Below are positions 44,900 through 56,559 of a stretch of 64,000 nucleotides of DNA, one piece after another. Position numbers and translations under genes: made by a program. Under the pieces are notes generated by a model. That model saw nothing but the letters and a program-made list of their open reading frames with translations, made no database searches and was not told the origin of the DNA. The first letter of the stretch is position 1. Each line of letters opens with the position of its first letter. Source of the stretch: Trichosanthes cucumerina (Eukaryota; Streptophyta; Magnoliopsida; Cucurbitales; Cucurbitaceae); contig CM071838.1 of NCBI GenBank assembly GCA_036507285.1, forward strand, positions 10,964,162-11,028,161, written 5' to 3'.

Positions 44900-45372
44900 T
44901 AGGAGTGAGCAAAAAAAGACCGAAAACCGACACGACCGACCGAAACCGACCAAATCGAGGGCGGTCGGTCGGTTTTGTGAAGGATTCGATCGGGGTCGGT
45001 TTTGGCCTTCATAAAACCAACCGAACCGACTGAAAATTAAAAAAAAAATATATATATATATAATAATAATAATCATAATTAAAAAATAAAAAACTAAAAA
45101 AATTTCTCAAAATAATTAAATAATAATTATAAAATAATTATAAATTATTAAATAATAATAAAATAATAATTATAAATATTTAATATTTAATTAAATAAAT
45201 ATATATATATATATATATATAACAGACTAAACCAATGGCCAGGTCGGTATTCAGTTTTAAGAAGGATTTAAAAAAAAAAATTAACCAACCAAGTAGTCTT
45301 TGGTTTGGAGTTCGAAATCGATTGGGGTTAAAACCGAAAGCCGACCCCAAAGGCGACCGATGCTCACCCCTA
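44900..45372. mobile_element. hAT-type MITE (TAGGGGTGAGCA family), copy 1
   Basis: A 473-bp element. The ends TAGGAGTGAGCAAAAAAAGA and TAGGGGTGAGCATCGGTCGC (right reversed) are followed by ACCGACCGA-rich arms and a poly-AT core including a (TA)n run at about 45198-45221. The perfect 8-bp duplication atacgaac lies at 44892-44899 and 45373-45380. It is non-coding. Confidence 0.9.
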
Positions 45373-45380
45373 ATACGAAC

Positions 45381-46532
45381 ATAGACTAGTAGATGTGACA
45401 CATAATATCAATTCAAAGATTAGTGGTTCAATTTTTTATCTTTGTAAAATCCTAGTTATTATTATAAAAATAAATTAATACATCACTTATTATCTTTATA
45501 TTACAAGTTAGAGCTAGAATTTAAGTTTGAACAATTAAATAATCAAAACGAAAAATGATCAAGGGTTGAAGAGCCAAAACCAAACTTCCAAAAAGTCCAC
45601 ATCTAAAATCAAATTTTCAATTTTAAAAATAAAAAATAGGCTAAAATTTATTTTAGCTCTTAGCATTTTAGTTTTTTTCTTTTAATTTAATCCTTATATT
45701 TCAACAATTTCCAATTATACTATTTTCATTAGTCAAAACTAAAATTGATTAATAATAAATTTAAATGGTATAATATTCAATATGTTACAAAAAATTTAGT
45801 GAATGAATTAGCTCTAGGTAAGAGAGAAAGTTTATAAATTCTCCTCTAGATTTCTAAGAAATTATCAAAATTTCCTCGGTTAGATATTTAATTACACCTC
45901 TAAATTTATAGAAATTTACTAACAATCATGTCATGTCATATAAGTTTATTACTAATCATTTTTAACATTAAATTGAGAATTTTCAAACAATAAACAGACA
46001 CGTGGAAGAAATTTCAAATACGAGAGAAGAAAAAAAATAATAAAAAGTTCAACAATCAATATCAAAATTTAAATCCCAAAAAAAGAAAAAAAGAAAAGTG
46101 GTCCAAGGAGGTTTGACTGTTTCCACTCTGCAGCCTGCCGACTGCAAAAGACGTTCTGTTCTGTTTGGGGTTATTGGGCTATTGGGCTTTTCAGACGTGG
46201 ATGGTGTCAGTTCAATTCAATCCACGGCCTGCAATTTTGTGTGCCTCTTCAGTTCAATCCACCTCAAAATTCATGAGTTACACGTGCCAACTCTAACAAA
46301 AACCAAACATAACCACGCAACTTATTTAAAGAAAGCGTTTGGCCCCACTTTTTTGAAATCAAAACTCTTAGATTTAGAAATTTCGACAAATTTATTCTAG
46401 TGTTTGAAAATTTGAAAATCAGAACAGTCTATAAAACCGTGAGTTTTGAATAAGTGACTCTGATTTTAGATTTGGATTCCAAAAGTAGCCAGACTCAAAA
46501 TGGTGGGCCAAATACCCGCTAAAAGTACCCCA
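45381..46532. other. Intergenic DNA
   Basis: AT-rich up to about 46080, then a more GC-balanced stretch (46098-46400) with a 100-codon open frame. I do not recognise that frame and do not support it as a gene. Confidence 0.45.
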
Positions 46533-46673
46533 AAGCCAATCTCAGGGAACAGTGAAGCTTCATAGGATCTTTCTGTCCAGGTGTAGGTAGTCCGCATCTT
46601 CACAGACATGGCTATTTCACCGAGCCTCTCTCCGAGACAGTGCCCAGATCGTTACGTCTTTTGTGCGGGTCGA

Positions 46674-46722
<49 letters not shown>

Positions 46723-46895
46723 TCGCCGTTCACCGGGGCTTCCGTCGTCGGCTCCCTCTGTCATCAGGTCACCAAGTTCCTTGACCTTCTGGCACTGGGC
46801 ATGCGTCAGCCCCCATACATGGTCACTGCGATTTTGCGGAGACTTGTGGTTTTGGTAAACAGTCGCCCGGGCCTGGTCACTGCGACCTTTTCTCC
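46533..46895 (-). pseudogene. Nuclear insertion of plastid 23S rRNA gene fragment
   Basis: On the minus strand the segment carries universal large-subunit rRNA domain V sequence: the reverse complement of gacaaggaatttcgctacct (46689) and ttaggaccgttatagttacg (46711). The flanks (ctttctgtccaggtgtagg, ctctctccgagacagtgccc, cagtcgcccgggcctggtca) agree with the plastid 23S rRNA as I remember it rather than the E. coli form. No other rRNA parts are present, so this is a partial nuclear plastid insertion (NUPT), not a working gene. Several differences from my remembered plastid sequence are C/T or G/A transitions. A mitochondrial route of transfer cannot be excluded. Confidence 0.85.
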
Positions 46896-48454
46896 CATGG
46901 AATTTTCTTTGCCCTCATACGTCTTATCGTATCAAATTCTGTTCACGTTAAAAAATACTCTCCATTTTTAACTGTATAGATCTGAATAATGTTTTACATC
47001 ATCTCACATTACATTTTTGGTATCGTAGGAATCTCTTTATTAGTAAATAAACACACAACTTCTATTTCAATTGATAGCTATTTTACCTAAATGCTACTAA
47101 AATAGCACTTGCAATTGACTAAGGACAGAAAATTGTAAGGAAATTAAAGGCATCGTGGTTTCATAAAATTTAAATTATGTAGCACCACAAGTCACGAGAA
47201 AAATATCTAGATGCTAACCAACAGAAGAATATTAGAGTAAAAAGAAGGGAAAAAATGAATGGAACGAAAATTGAAATGTCCTACCTTCAAAAGTTGGATA
47301 GTAAGAGGTAGGGTAGAGCAAAGAGTACTAAAGAATGATTAGGAAAAGTTGCCAAAGTGAGAGTCCCACACCATTGTGAGGTTGTTTACAAAAAGCTAAA
47401 TTTTCAGATGACACATAATTTTCATTCAAATCGTTTTTCTTTTGTTCGATTGTGAATATTTTAATTTAATTTTGAAATGGACTAATTTAAACCATTATTC
47501 ACGTTTACAAAATTTAGTTTGATGGAGATAGAAGGTTTTAGGAAAATTTGCACGGATGGCTCATTTTCATGTGTGTTTAATGTCATTTGACCCGTAATTT
47601 AAAATCAATCACATATGGCTTTTTTCGTATTCTACATGTCGTCTAAATTATCGTAAGAGTATCGTACTCTCACCTTGCTATAACTCTAGTTCTCTAGTCT
47701 CGCTCTAACTCTAGTTCTCTAGTCTCGCTCTAACTCTTTCGTTCTCACTCATGATAGCAATAAGTGGTTGAAGTTATGGAGAAGCGAAAGAGACAAGAAA
47801 AGTTGTTCTCTAGTTCTTGCTTTCGCTCTAAGTTTGCTACTCTAGCTCTTATCCGAATTATTTTTTTCTCGTCTCTTTTCTTCCTCTAGATTTTCACAAC
47901 GCATTCAAGTGAGAGAGAGAGAGCTAAAGTGATAGCGTAACTACGAACGAGAGTATGAACAAACAAGATCACATGAATAGATTTGTGTGCATTGACATGT
48001 CATAATGTGTCACATTTCATTATTTTCAGAAAGCAAGTCATGAGTTGATTAAAGTACGTGGAAACATGTCATCCATACAAAAATCTCAAAGTTTTAAAAA
48101 ATTAAAATGATTGACTCGTGGAAACATGTCATCCATACAAAAATCTCAAAAGTTTTAAAAAATGAAAATGATTGACTTGTTGAATGATCGAATGATTAAG
48201 TAATTGGGTAAAAGTAAATTTATTATTTTAATTCTTCTACTTTGAATTTAAATACTAATTAAAGTATTTAGGTAAAAGTATATGGATTTGGTTTTTGTAT
48301 AAAACAAATGTTTTAAGAGGTAGGTAGAAACTAGAAATAGAAATGACCTTGAGGGGTTGTGTTGGCAGGTTGTTTTGGAATCAGAAACTTTGGGGTTCTG
48401 GAACTTTGGAGTTTCTTGGCTAAAAGGGTTTCTGATTCCAGTGTTTGGAGTGCT
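46896..48454. other. Intergenic DNA with short tandem duplications
   Basis: No gene. Includes a short tandem duplication of tctagttctctagtctcgct (about 47692-47750), CT-rich runs (47640-47900) and the 60-bp duplication at 48057-48177. Confidence 0.5.
48057..48177 (+). repeat. 60-bp tandem duplication
   Basis: gtggaaacatgtcatccata begins at 48058 and again at 48118. The two units differ by one inserted A and a few substitutions. Confidence 0.85.
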
Positions 48455-48459
48455 GGGTT

Positions 48460-50013
48460 TGTTGGGATTTATGCCCTAAACTTGTGTTATTTTGATCAAT
48501 TAAATAAAGTGTTATTTGTTTTGATAAGATTATAGTCTTGCTTTTATAAATCCAATAAACTAAGCTCCAAGGTTATAACATTTATCTTGAAATCAGTGTA
48601 GTGGACACTATTTGGGTTGAGTTCAAGATTATAACCTAAATAGTCTATGGTATAAGAATAAGGTTGGAAACCTCATTCTGGTAACACCATGGACGCGACC
48701 CACTTTGTAATTAGTCCAAATGAGGTAATCCAACTCATTCATGTAGTTGACATGCGAGTGGGGCATCACTGTATGAAGAGTACATACAAGATGGATCGCA
48801 AATTATTAGTCTTACCAGTAGTAATAACAGATTATGAGGATAAGACTAGTAATTTATATATGGTCATTAGTGACTCGACTGAATCACGAGTAAGTTAAGA
48901 ACTCCTGCTTATAGGGGTTTGTCCTTAGACTAGTATGGGTGAGAGTGGCTTGTAGCCGACTCAATAAGCCTACCTTTTCGAGGGACGGAACCTCGTAGGT
49001 AGTGGGAACTTAATTGTGCAAGATGGAATTCACTCATTCCTACACTAAGGAATTAGATAGGTTGTTCCCTGCAAGAAGCGACTCGGTGTCTTGAACAATG
49101 GGGCCCGCCCTCATGAGGTATGAGTGCAAGGTAGGACCTTAGACTTGTTGTTCATTAGAGGATCGGTGGTGCTTAAGGAGCAAAAGAGGTAATCACAGGG
49201 GTAAAACGATAATTTGACCCAGCTGTGATTACGAACAACCTGTGAAAGGTCAACTCATGGGTAATGACTATCAGTGGACACAATAATATCTACAGTGAGG
49301 AGAGTGCAACTACAAGTCTATAGTGGGTGACTTGTAGTTAATGAATATTGATTAAGCTGGATCAAAAGTTTGATCGATTAATCTCACATCGATGGAGCTC
49401 ATGAAGGTCTATTAGATCCTCCGTTGGCTCAACATGGTAATATTGAGGGTATAAAGTTAGGAGTGAAATTAAAGAGTTCAATTTCATACATGAGGAGTTA
49501 TATCAATTATGTATGATATAATTGATATAATATATAGTTTTAATGTGAATTAGATTCATATATAAACTATATACTAAAGAGAGACTAAAGGAGGGATAGG
49601 ATGGTCATTTCCATCATATTTCTCTATATATATGGTTGCATGAGATGCAACTAGGTTAAGGAATTCTAAAAGAATTACAAGCTCTTTGGTGTGTTGTTGG
49701 AAGAGTTCCAAAAACATACATCTCTCTCAAAATACCTCACCTCTCCTAAAGGGAACCCACCTTCCTCCCTCACCTAGAGAACAACGGAGAAGATCCGGTG
49801 GTCGTGTCTCCGCACATTGGAATTCCTGTTGTTGAGATTGTGATCGTGGGAGAAAGGAGCACTCGAAGAAAGGTTCTTCAAAGGTAATTTCTTGTTGTCC
49901 ATTCTGATTTTATGTTTAATCTTGTTATGTATGTTCTTGAATTTGTCGTTGTAACTAAATCAAAAGTGCGCGATTTGCAATCGCTTCCGCTGCGGGTACT
50001 ACGATTCCCTTCA
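48460..50013 (+). mobile_element. Solo LTR (TGTTGGGATTT family), 1554 bp
   Basis: Begins TGTTGGGATTTATGCCC and ends GATTCCCTTCA. The perfect 5-bp duplication gggtt lies at 48455-48459 and 50014-50018. It is a diverged subfamily of the LTRs at 6465 and 50947 (shared central words: actagtatgggtgagagtgg, gttgttcattagagga, gtaaaacgataatttgaccc). Its 3' end CCCTTCA matches that of the minus-strand LTR 5711-8888. The ORF at 48689-48898 is incidental. Confidence 0.88.
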
Positions 50014-50018
50014 GGGTT

Positions 50019-50749
50019 GTGTTGGGTTGATTTGTTGAAACCTGTGTTAGGGATGCATGGTTAGGTTGGACTGTGTTTGTTTAGGCTGTATTTTTATAAG
50101 AGCTTTTTAGGATATTCTTTTTCTATATCCAATTTTGTTACTTGATAATTGTTTGTTGAAATGCATATCAATATTTTAACCAATTATGTGGATCAATTGT
50201 TTCAATAATAGTTAAATATCGATATGTAGTTTGTAAAATTAATACTCTATTTTCAAAATACTCAGAAAACTATTTTAGAAATTAAAAAAATTGAAGTCTA
50301 TTTAATAAATTAAAGGATCTAAAACTCTATATTATAGAGTATTCAAAAACCTATTTTGAAGCTTTATTTTAGAGATTAAAAAAATTAGAAGTCTATCTAA
50401 GATATTAGAGAAAAACTCTATTTCACAAAATATTTATAAAACCTAGTTTTGGAACTCTATTTTAAAATTTAAAATATTGGAGGTTTTATTTAAGAAATTA
50501 TGAGATTTAAATAAAATTGTTCACTTTATTTTAAAACATATTTCAAGGATAAATGAATTATAAATTTTGAATTCTCCTTTCCAACCTGAAATGGACTAAG
50601 AAGGATCCAATCGAATGCAATTTTTAGAAATTAAAATATTAGAAACTATAATTTGTATAGTATTTTAAAACTTATTTCAAACATATAATGAATTAAAAAA
50701 ATGTGTTAGTAACCATTTTTGTTTAATTTTTAACCCTTTAAAAAGTGAC
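50019..50749. other. AT-rich intergenic DNA
   Basis: No gene. Short repeats of the form ctattttagaaattaaaaaa (50260-50470) recur irregularly. Confidence 0.45.
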
Positions 50750-50941
50750 TAGGTGGTTGGTTGTCGGTGGTCGCCGATGGTGATTGCATAGTAATTAGGT
50801 CGTCGTGGGTCGTTGGAGTGATATCAAGGTGGTCATGTCGTCAAAGTGGTCGTTTGGTGGTTATGGCAGTAGTTGTCAAGTGGTCGAGTCGCTGGAGTCG
50901 TTGTCAGAGTGGTAAATATGATGGTTGAGTTGTTGGGTGGT
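50750..50941. repeat. GTCGTCGG-type minisatellite, left part
   Basis: Degenerate repeats of ggtggtcg/gtcgtcggagt-like words. It continues after the inserted solo LTR at 52817. Confidence 0.7.
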
Positions 50942-50946
50942 CACTA

Positions 50947-52811
50947 TGTTGGGATTTGTGCCCTAAAACTCGTAGTTTGTAATTATGTTCTAATTAATAT
51001 AATAAAGTGTTATTATTTCAATAAAGTGTTATTGTTCGTTATCTACGAGTTTGCCTTTATTTAAACCCTAAATCCAATAAACTAAACATCCAAGGTTGTT
51101 AAATGAATCTTTAACTGAATGTAATGTACATAAAAAGGATCTCAATTCGAGATAGGGTCTATAGTTAGGGGATAAGGTTTGGGTACCTTACCCTGGTTAA
51201 ACTATGGATGTGGCCCACTTTGTATTTGATACAAATACTGTGATCCTAAGGTGTTCGTGTAGATGACATGTGAGTGAGGATATCCTATGTAATGAGATTA
51301 CATAAGGCCAGGACCACGAAATAGTAATCTCTCAGTTGTAACTCAGTTGACTAGTTAGGTTTCTATTTCACTAGGATGACCTAGGCAACTTGATCTCAAT
51401 CTGAAAGCAGAGTTACGAACTCCTGTTCGTGAGGATTGTCCTTTAACTAGTATGAGTGAGAGTAGTCAGATTCGCCGACTCAATATGTCTACCTTCTTGG
51501 GGACAAGGACTGAGTGAGTGAGTGGTGGGAACTTAAATTAACAAGATGGAATTCACTCCTTCCAGCGCCTACTAGGGTAAGTAGAGAAATGTTCCCTTAA
51601 GTGGTGTCTGCGGGACTTGAACAAAGGGCCCGACCCTCTCATTGGCCGAGAGAGGACTCTATTTGTTGGTAGGACCACAAACAAATTGTTCATTAGAGGA
51701 GCACTAGTACTTAAGGCACAAGATGTCCCAGGGGTAAAACAGTAATTTGACCCAGCTGGTGTTACGAACATTCGTGAAGGATTGACTTGCTGTTATTGGT
51801 CAATATCCATGGACACACGAGAAATATATCTGCGGTGAGAAGAGTGCGGTGCGGGACTTTAGTGGAGTGTTCCGTAGTTAACGAATGTTGATTGGGAGGT
51901 TAATGAGATTAGCAGAGCAATCTCGTATCGTTAGACTTACGATCTATAGGTCCATTAGGTCCACCTTACAGCTCGTAAAGGGTTCTTAGATCATTTGAAT
52001 TTGAAATGTTCAAACTCATTAGGGAATATATTTAATGTATTTAGATACGATATAATATATAGTTTTGGAACTATATATTATAAATTTAATGTGGATATGA
52101 TTCATATTAAATTTTGTGAGAGAATTAAATATTTGAAAGAGTTCAAATATTTAAATGTGAATGTGATTCACATTTGAAAATTATAGGTTAAAATTTAATG
52201 TGTTAAAGGGGTAATATGATCAAATGAGATTTAATCCAAATTAAATATATGATATTTAATTTGTATTATTTAAATATGATTTAAATTAATAATTAAATTT
52301 GATTTAATTATTATATTATTATTATTATTATTTTAATAATAAAATAATAATAACATGGAGAAGAGGGTTGCTCATTTTTTAGTTGATCGATTGATCAATT
52401 GTTCTGGAAGAAGTAAAAAATTCTCTCTCACTCTCAATTCTCTTGTTCTTCCAATTGTTGGAATCCTTCCCACAAAGGAAAGATCTAAGCATTCAGAGGA
52501 TAGAGGGTTTACTCTTTTGGTGGTGTTCTGTAAAAACAGAGAAACTAAAACTTCTTGTGTTGTTGTATAGATTGGAACAAGGAGTTGCTGTTGAGGAAAA
52601 CTACAAAGGTAATTCCTCTTTCTTTATTAGTTTAATTGTTAAACTTGTAGCACGTTTGCATGTAAAATATCCATGCCTAATTAGATTAGAGTTAATTATA
52701 TGCTTGTTCTGTATATTTGTCAATGTACTGGTTTTTGTTTCAATTGAAACAATCAAGCAAATTACGATCCCAAACACGTTTTCGTTGCTCAAGGAGATCC
52801 GATCTCCATCA
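50947..52811 (+). mobile_element. Solo LTR (TGTTGGGATTT family), 1865 bp
   Basis: Begins TGTTGGGATTTGTGCCC and ends GATCTCCATCA, like the LTR at 6465-8446. The perfect 5-bp duplication cacta lies at 50942-50946 and 52812-52816. It is shorter than the 6465 copy mainly through a deletion in the gaggg...cccttctccc block near 52350. Open frames within it (e.g. 52355-52817) are not genes. Confidence 0.9.
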
Positions 52812-52816
52812 CACTA

Positions 52817-53465
52817 AAGTGGTCACCAAGTGGTTGTCAACAATGGTTTGAGGTGGTTGGGTTGTTAGGTTGGGGTGATCATCGAAGTAGTCATTGAGGT
52901 GATCGGGTTGCTAGGATGGTCGGATCATTGAAGTGGTCACTAAGTGGTTAAATTTTTGGGGTGGTTGTCAACTATGGTTGCCAGGTCGTCGGAGTGGTCT
53001 TCAACTATGGTTATGAGTTGTTTAGTAGTCGAAGGGGTTATCAGACGGTCATTGCCGATGGTTCGGACCAGTCAGAGTTGCAGTGTTTGGGGCATCGAAG
53101 TATCAAGTTGTTAGGGTGGTTGAGTTTCAGATGCGATCGTTAAATTAATCTATAGAGTTTTCATCGTAGTTATCGATAAGAGGTAATCGTCGTAGTGGTC
53201 GAATCGCAGGTGTGATCGTCGAAGTTTTCGTTATCGGTAGTGATCAGGCGGTCTTCAGAGTTGTCATTAAAGTTCGTTGGGTCGTCGGTGTGGTCGTCGG
53301 AATTGTCATCGGAGTTAGTCGGATCGCTTGTGTGATTATTGAAGTTGTCATCGGAGTTGGTCGGGTCGTCGATGTAATAGTCGGAGTTTTCGTTGTTGGT
53401 GGTCATCGGAGTTGGTCGGGTCACCGGAGTAGTCGTCGGAGTTGTTGTCGAAGTGGTCGTCGAAA
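52817..53465. repeat. GTCGTCGG-type minisatellite, right part
   Basis: An irregular array of 10-24-bp units such as ggtcgtcggagttggtcggg and gtcatcggagtt, densest at 53210-53460. The long open frames on both strands (Val/Gly-rich on +, Thr/Asp/Asn-rich on -) are by-products of the triplet-like repeat. They lack any recognisable domain. Confidence 0.8.
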
Positions 53466-54266
53466 ATGGAAAACGACAAATAGAAGTGAAAATGTGGTAC
53501 AAAACCCATAAGGTTGCACTGTAGTAATCCATGAGGTTGTGTTTCAAAACCCTTAATTTTGCAATCCTTTGTACCAAACATGATTTTGGGTTTGGAACCA
53601 CCTTAACTCAAAACTATGGGCCAAACACCCTAAGTTCTTTTGTTTTTTTTGGGGGAAAGGAATAACCTTGAGGCTACTATTACTAGAGTTTATTAAAAGA
53701 AATAATAATTTAATTTTTTAGCAAAAAAACAATTCAATTAATAATTGCTAAATTTAGTAACCAAACAAATATAGTAAGTAATAATTTGAATCTACTTGTA
53801 TACGTTTGAATTATTTAACTATATAAATTTTATGAGTTAAATTATGTTGAAGTACATGAAAATTTTATATAGCTGAACGACTTTCATGTGTTCCCATGAA
53901 ATTGGTACGCTGCCATAAATCATGTTAAAAAAAAGCTGCAAATATTTGAAGATTTGATAGCAATATTGAATATCGTGTCATGGAAAACATCTTGTTCTCT
54001 CAATCTGTCAATCATGACTCATTGAAAAGAATACCAATCAATTTGGAATTTTGAGATTTTCAAAGATTTTACGGCTTTTTTTTAAACATCTCATGGAGGG
54101 AGACCATTCATAATATAAAAACAAATATCAATTTGGTCAATATGGCTTAAATCATATTAATTTGTAGTTTTTTAATCGATTTTAATACCAACATAATTTA
54201 GTAGTTAAAATATCTATTTATTCTTTTAAAATTAGAGTTAATTTTTTACCCTACATATTTTGCACA

Positions 54267-54274
54267 TAATAATA

Positions 54275-54305
<31 letters not shown>

Positions 54306-54330
54306 TTATTATTATTATTATTATTATTAA
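54267..54330. repeat. (AAT)n/(ATT)n palindromic microsatellite
   Basis: A run of aat triplets switches to att triplets near 54303, so the two halves form a near-perfect hairpin. Confidence 0.9.
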
Positions 54331-55089
54331 GAGCATGACCACATGACATTACTTTTTTTGGGAAGAAAAAATATGTTAAAATTATAATGAAGTAATCAAT
54401 ATTATGATGTATATGCCTATGGAATAAACTATTAAAATTCCAGCTATTTCTTTATTAGTTTTTGGTTGAAATTTATTTATTTTTCTATCACTACAGTATT
54501 AAATGAGTTCTGTTAAGTCAATTTGACACGTATAAAATAAGTTGCGTTTTATAAGTTGCGTATAAAAAAAGTTATTTCAACAACATCAATAGAGTGAAGA
54601 TTTTTCTTTAATTTTTTTTTTTTATTTTGAGATGAAAACATATTTGTACTCTCAATCATAATTCATAACAAAACAATACCAATCAATTTGAAATTTTTTT
54701 TATTTTAAAAAGATTTTACGATTATTTTAAAGTACATCTCACGCAAAAAGACCATTCATACTATAAAAAAGAAATATTCATTGCTCAATATAGCTCTAAC
54801 CACTCCGGTGAATTTCAAATTAAATTTAAATAATAAGTTAATCATATAATAAAAATAATAGTTCAACATAAATATAGTATAGTGATTAAAACATATATTC
54901 TTTCTTTTGAGGTTGGAGGTTCAAATCCTTATCTCCTCTTTTTATATACTAAAAAATGTGTATATATACTAAGAAGTAATGGATATTATAATGTAACATG
55001 TATATAGAATAGTGCAGGCAACACCTAAGTCTGTGTCATCTATTTATTAACTACCTATTTTTTTATTTTAATTTTCTTTTTTAAAACAG

Positions 55090-55127
<38 letters not shown>
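55090..55127. repeat. (TA)n microsatellite
   Basis: About 19 TA units. Similar runs lie at about 13380-13396, 45198-45221 and 58345-58389. Confidence 0.9.
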
Positions 55128-55131
<4 letters not shown>

Positions 55132-56559
55132 TTATGAATGAGTTGCAACATTTGGGTGTTGCCTATTTTCTTATGGAATAAACTATTAAAATCCCAAATG
55201 AATCATTTCTTTATTAGTTTTTGTTTGAAATTCATTTACTAATTGATTAAGATATATACCATTGATTAAGAAAAGATATATGTTCAAGTTAACTACATGA
55301 AATTTCACATTTATTTTAGTGTAGACTTAATGTCTTAAAATAGGCCCTAACATAATTCTCGCCATAAATTCTACAAATATATTTAATTGGGTTCTCTACA
55401 TAAATAGCTTATTTATGAGTAATTTACAAACAATTGTCGTTTATTTTTTACAGACAATTGAGTCTATTTTAGATAAATGTCGTAGGCCTTTTACTTTTAT
55501 ACTCTTAACTTCGATTTGACAGGTGCTAAACAAAAATAAAAACAATATAGGGAAACCCAAATGATTTATCAAATGTCTTATTAGGAAGAAATTTTAAAAA
55601 AGAAAAATAAGATAGTATCATTATGTGAGATTTTGAGATTTCTACATGGACAACTTATTTATGAGGTTCAATTTACATACAAACCAATAATAATGTTTTT
55701 ACATAAATGGACAATTAAATATAATTTTTTACAAAAATGTTGTAGGTCTTTTATTATTACACCCTCAACTTCATTTTGATACTTTTTTTCATAAAAAATA
55801 AAAATAATATATAGAAAAAAAATAAATTGTTTTCCAAATCCCTTATAAGAGGAAATTCAAATAAGAAAATGAGATTTGACCCATGATTGAAGAAACAAAT
55901 TTAGAAGAAAAAATTGAAAAAAACGAGATTGAATGATTTTAGACCAAAACAAAAGTTTCTTCTATTATAATTGGAAGAAGATGAAGAAAATATATAACGA
56001 ATCAGAAGAAGAAAAAGAAAATTTGTTCGTAGACTAAGATATCACTGGTATGTCATCGATATTATTTTTTTTTGTATCGAGTATATACGAATTTTGGCCT
56101 AGATGTTTTCATAATTTTCTTAGTTTATATGAGTTTTTTCTTAAATATATTTTCATTAATGAACTGAGTATAATTTTTATTTGGTTCGAAGAATATGAGT
56201 CAAAACACACATATTTGATTTTGAAAAAAATTGGTATTTTTTTTTTTTTGTTAAATCATTTTCTAGATACCAAATGAATAAGATAAAACCATGATTATGG
56301 TTGAATTCATTTTTAACTTGCTTTTAGTATTCTTATTGGATTTCTGGTAAAATGGAGGAAGAAGATGACTCTTTGTTTTCTCATTTTTTTTATATTTTAC
56401 TACTTGAAACACATAAACAACTGTATATTTCATATATATGAACATTATAAACATCTAAAGGCTAGAGTAAAATACACTGGCAAGTGAAAGTACACGAAGA
56501 AGCCAAAAAGACAAAAATGAGGTTATCATATTAGAATATGAGATATATATATATTATCG

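Larger units (their letters stand above)
53466..56559. other. AT-rich intergenic DNA with microsatellites
   Basis: No gene. A tRNA-like box B (ggaggttcaaatcctt, about 54913) may mark an old SINE. Microsatellites are listed separately. The ORF at 56050-56277 is low-complexity and not supported. Confidence 0.5.

Noticed and set aside
46098..46400. 100-codon open frame before the plastid rRNA fragment
   Set aside because: No homology that I recognise, no intron or promoter evidence. It sits in a TE-rich gap.
46533..46895. A working rRNA gene
   Set aside because: Only a fragment of about 360 bp of the large-subunit rRNA, without neighbouring rRNA genes.
53170..53601. 143-codon Thr/Asp-rich open frame on the minus strand
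   Set aside because: It arises from the GTCGTCGG minisatellite and changes composition with each repeat slip.
56050..56277. 75-codon open frame
   Set aside because: Phe/Ile-rich low-complexity translation of AT-rich DNA.
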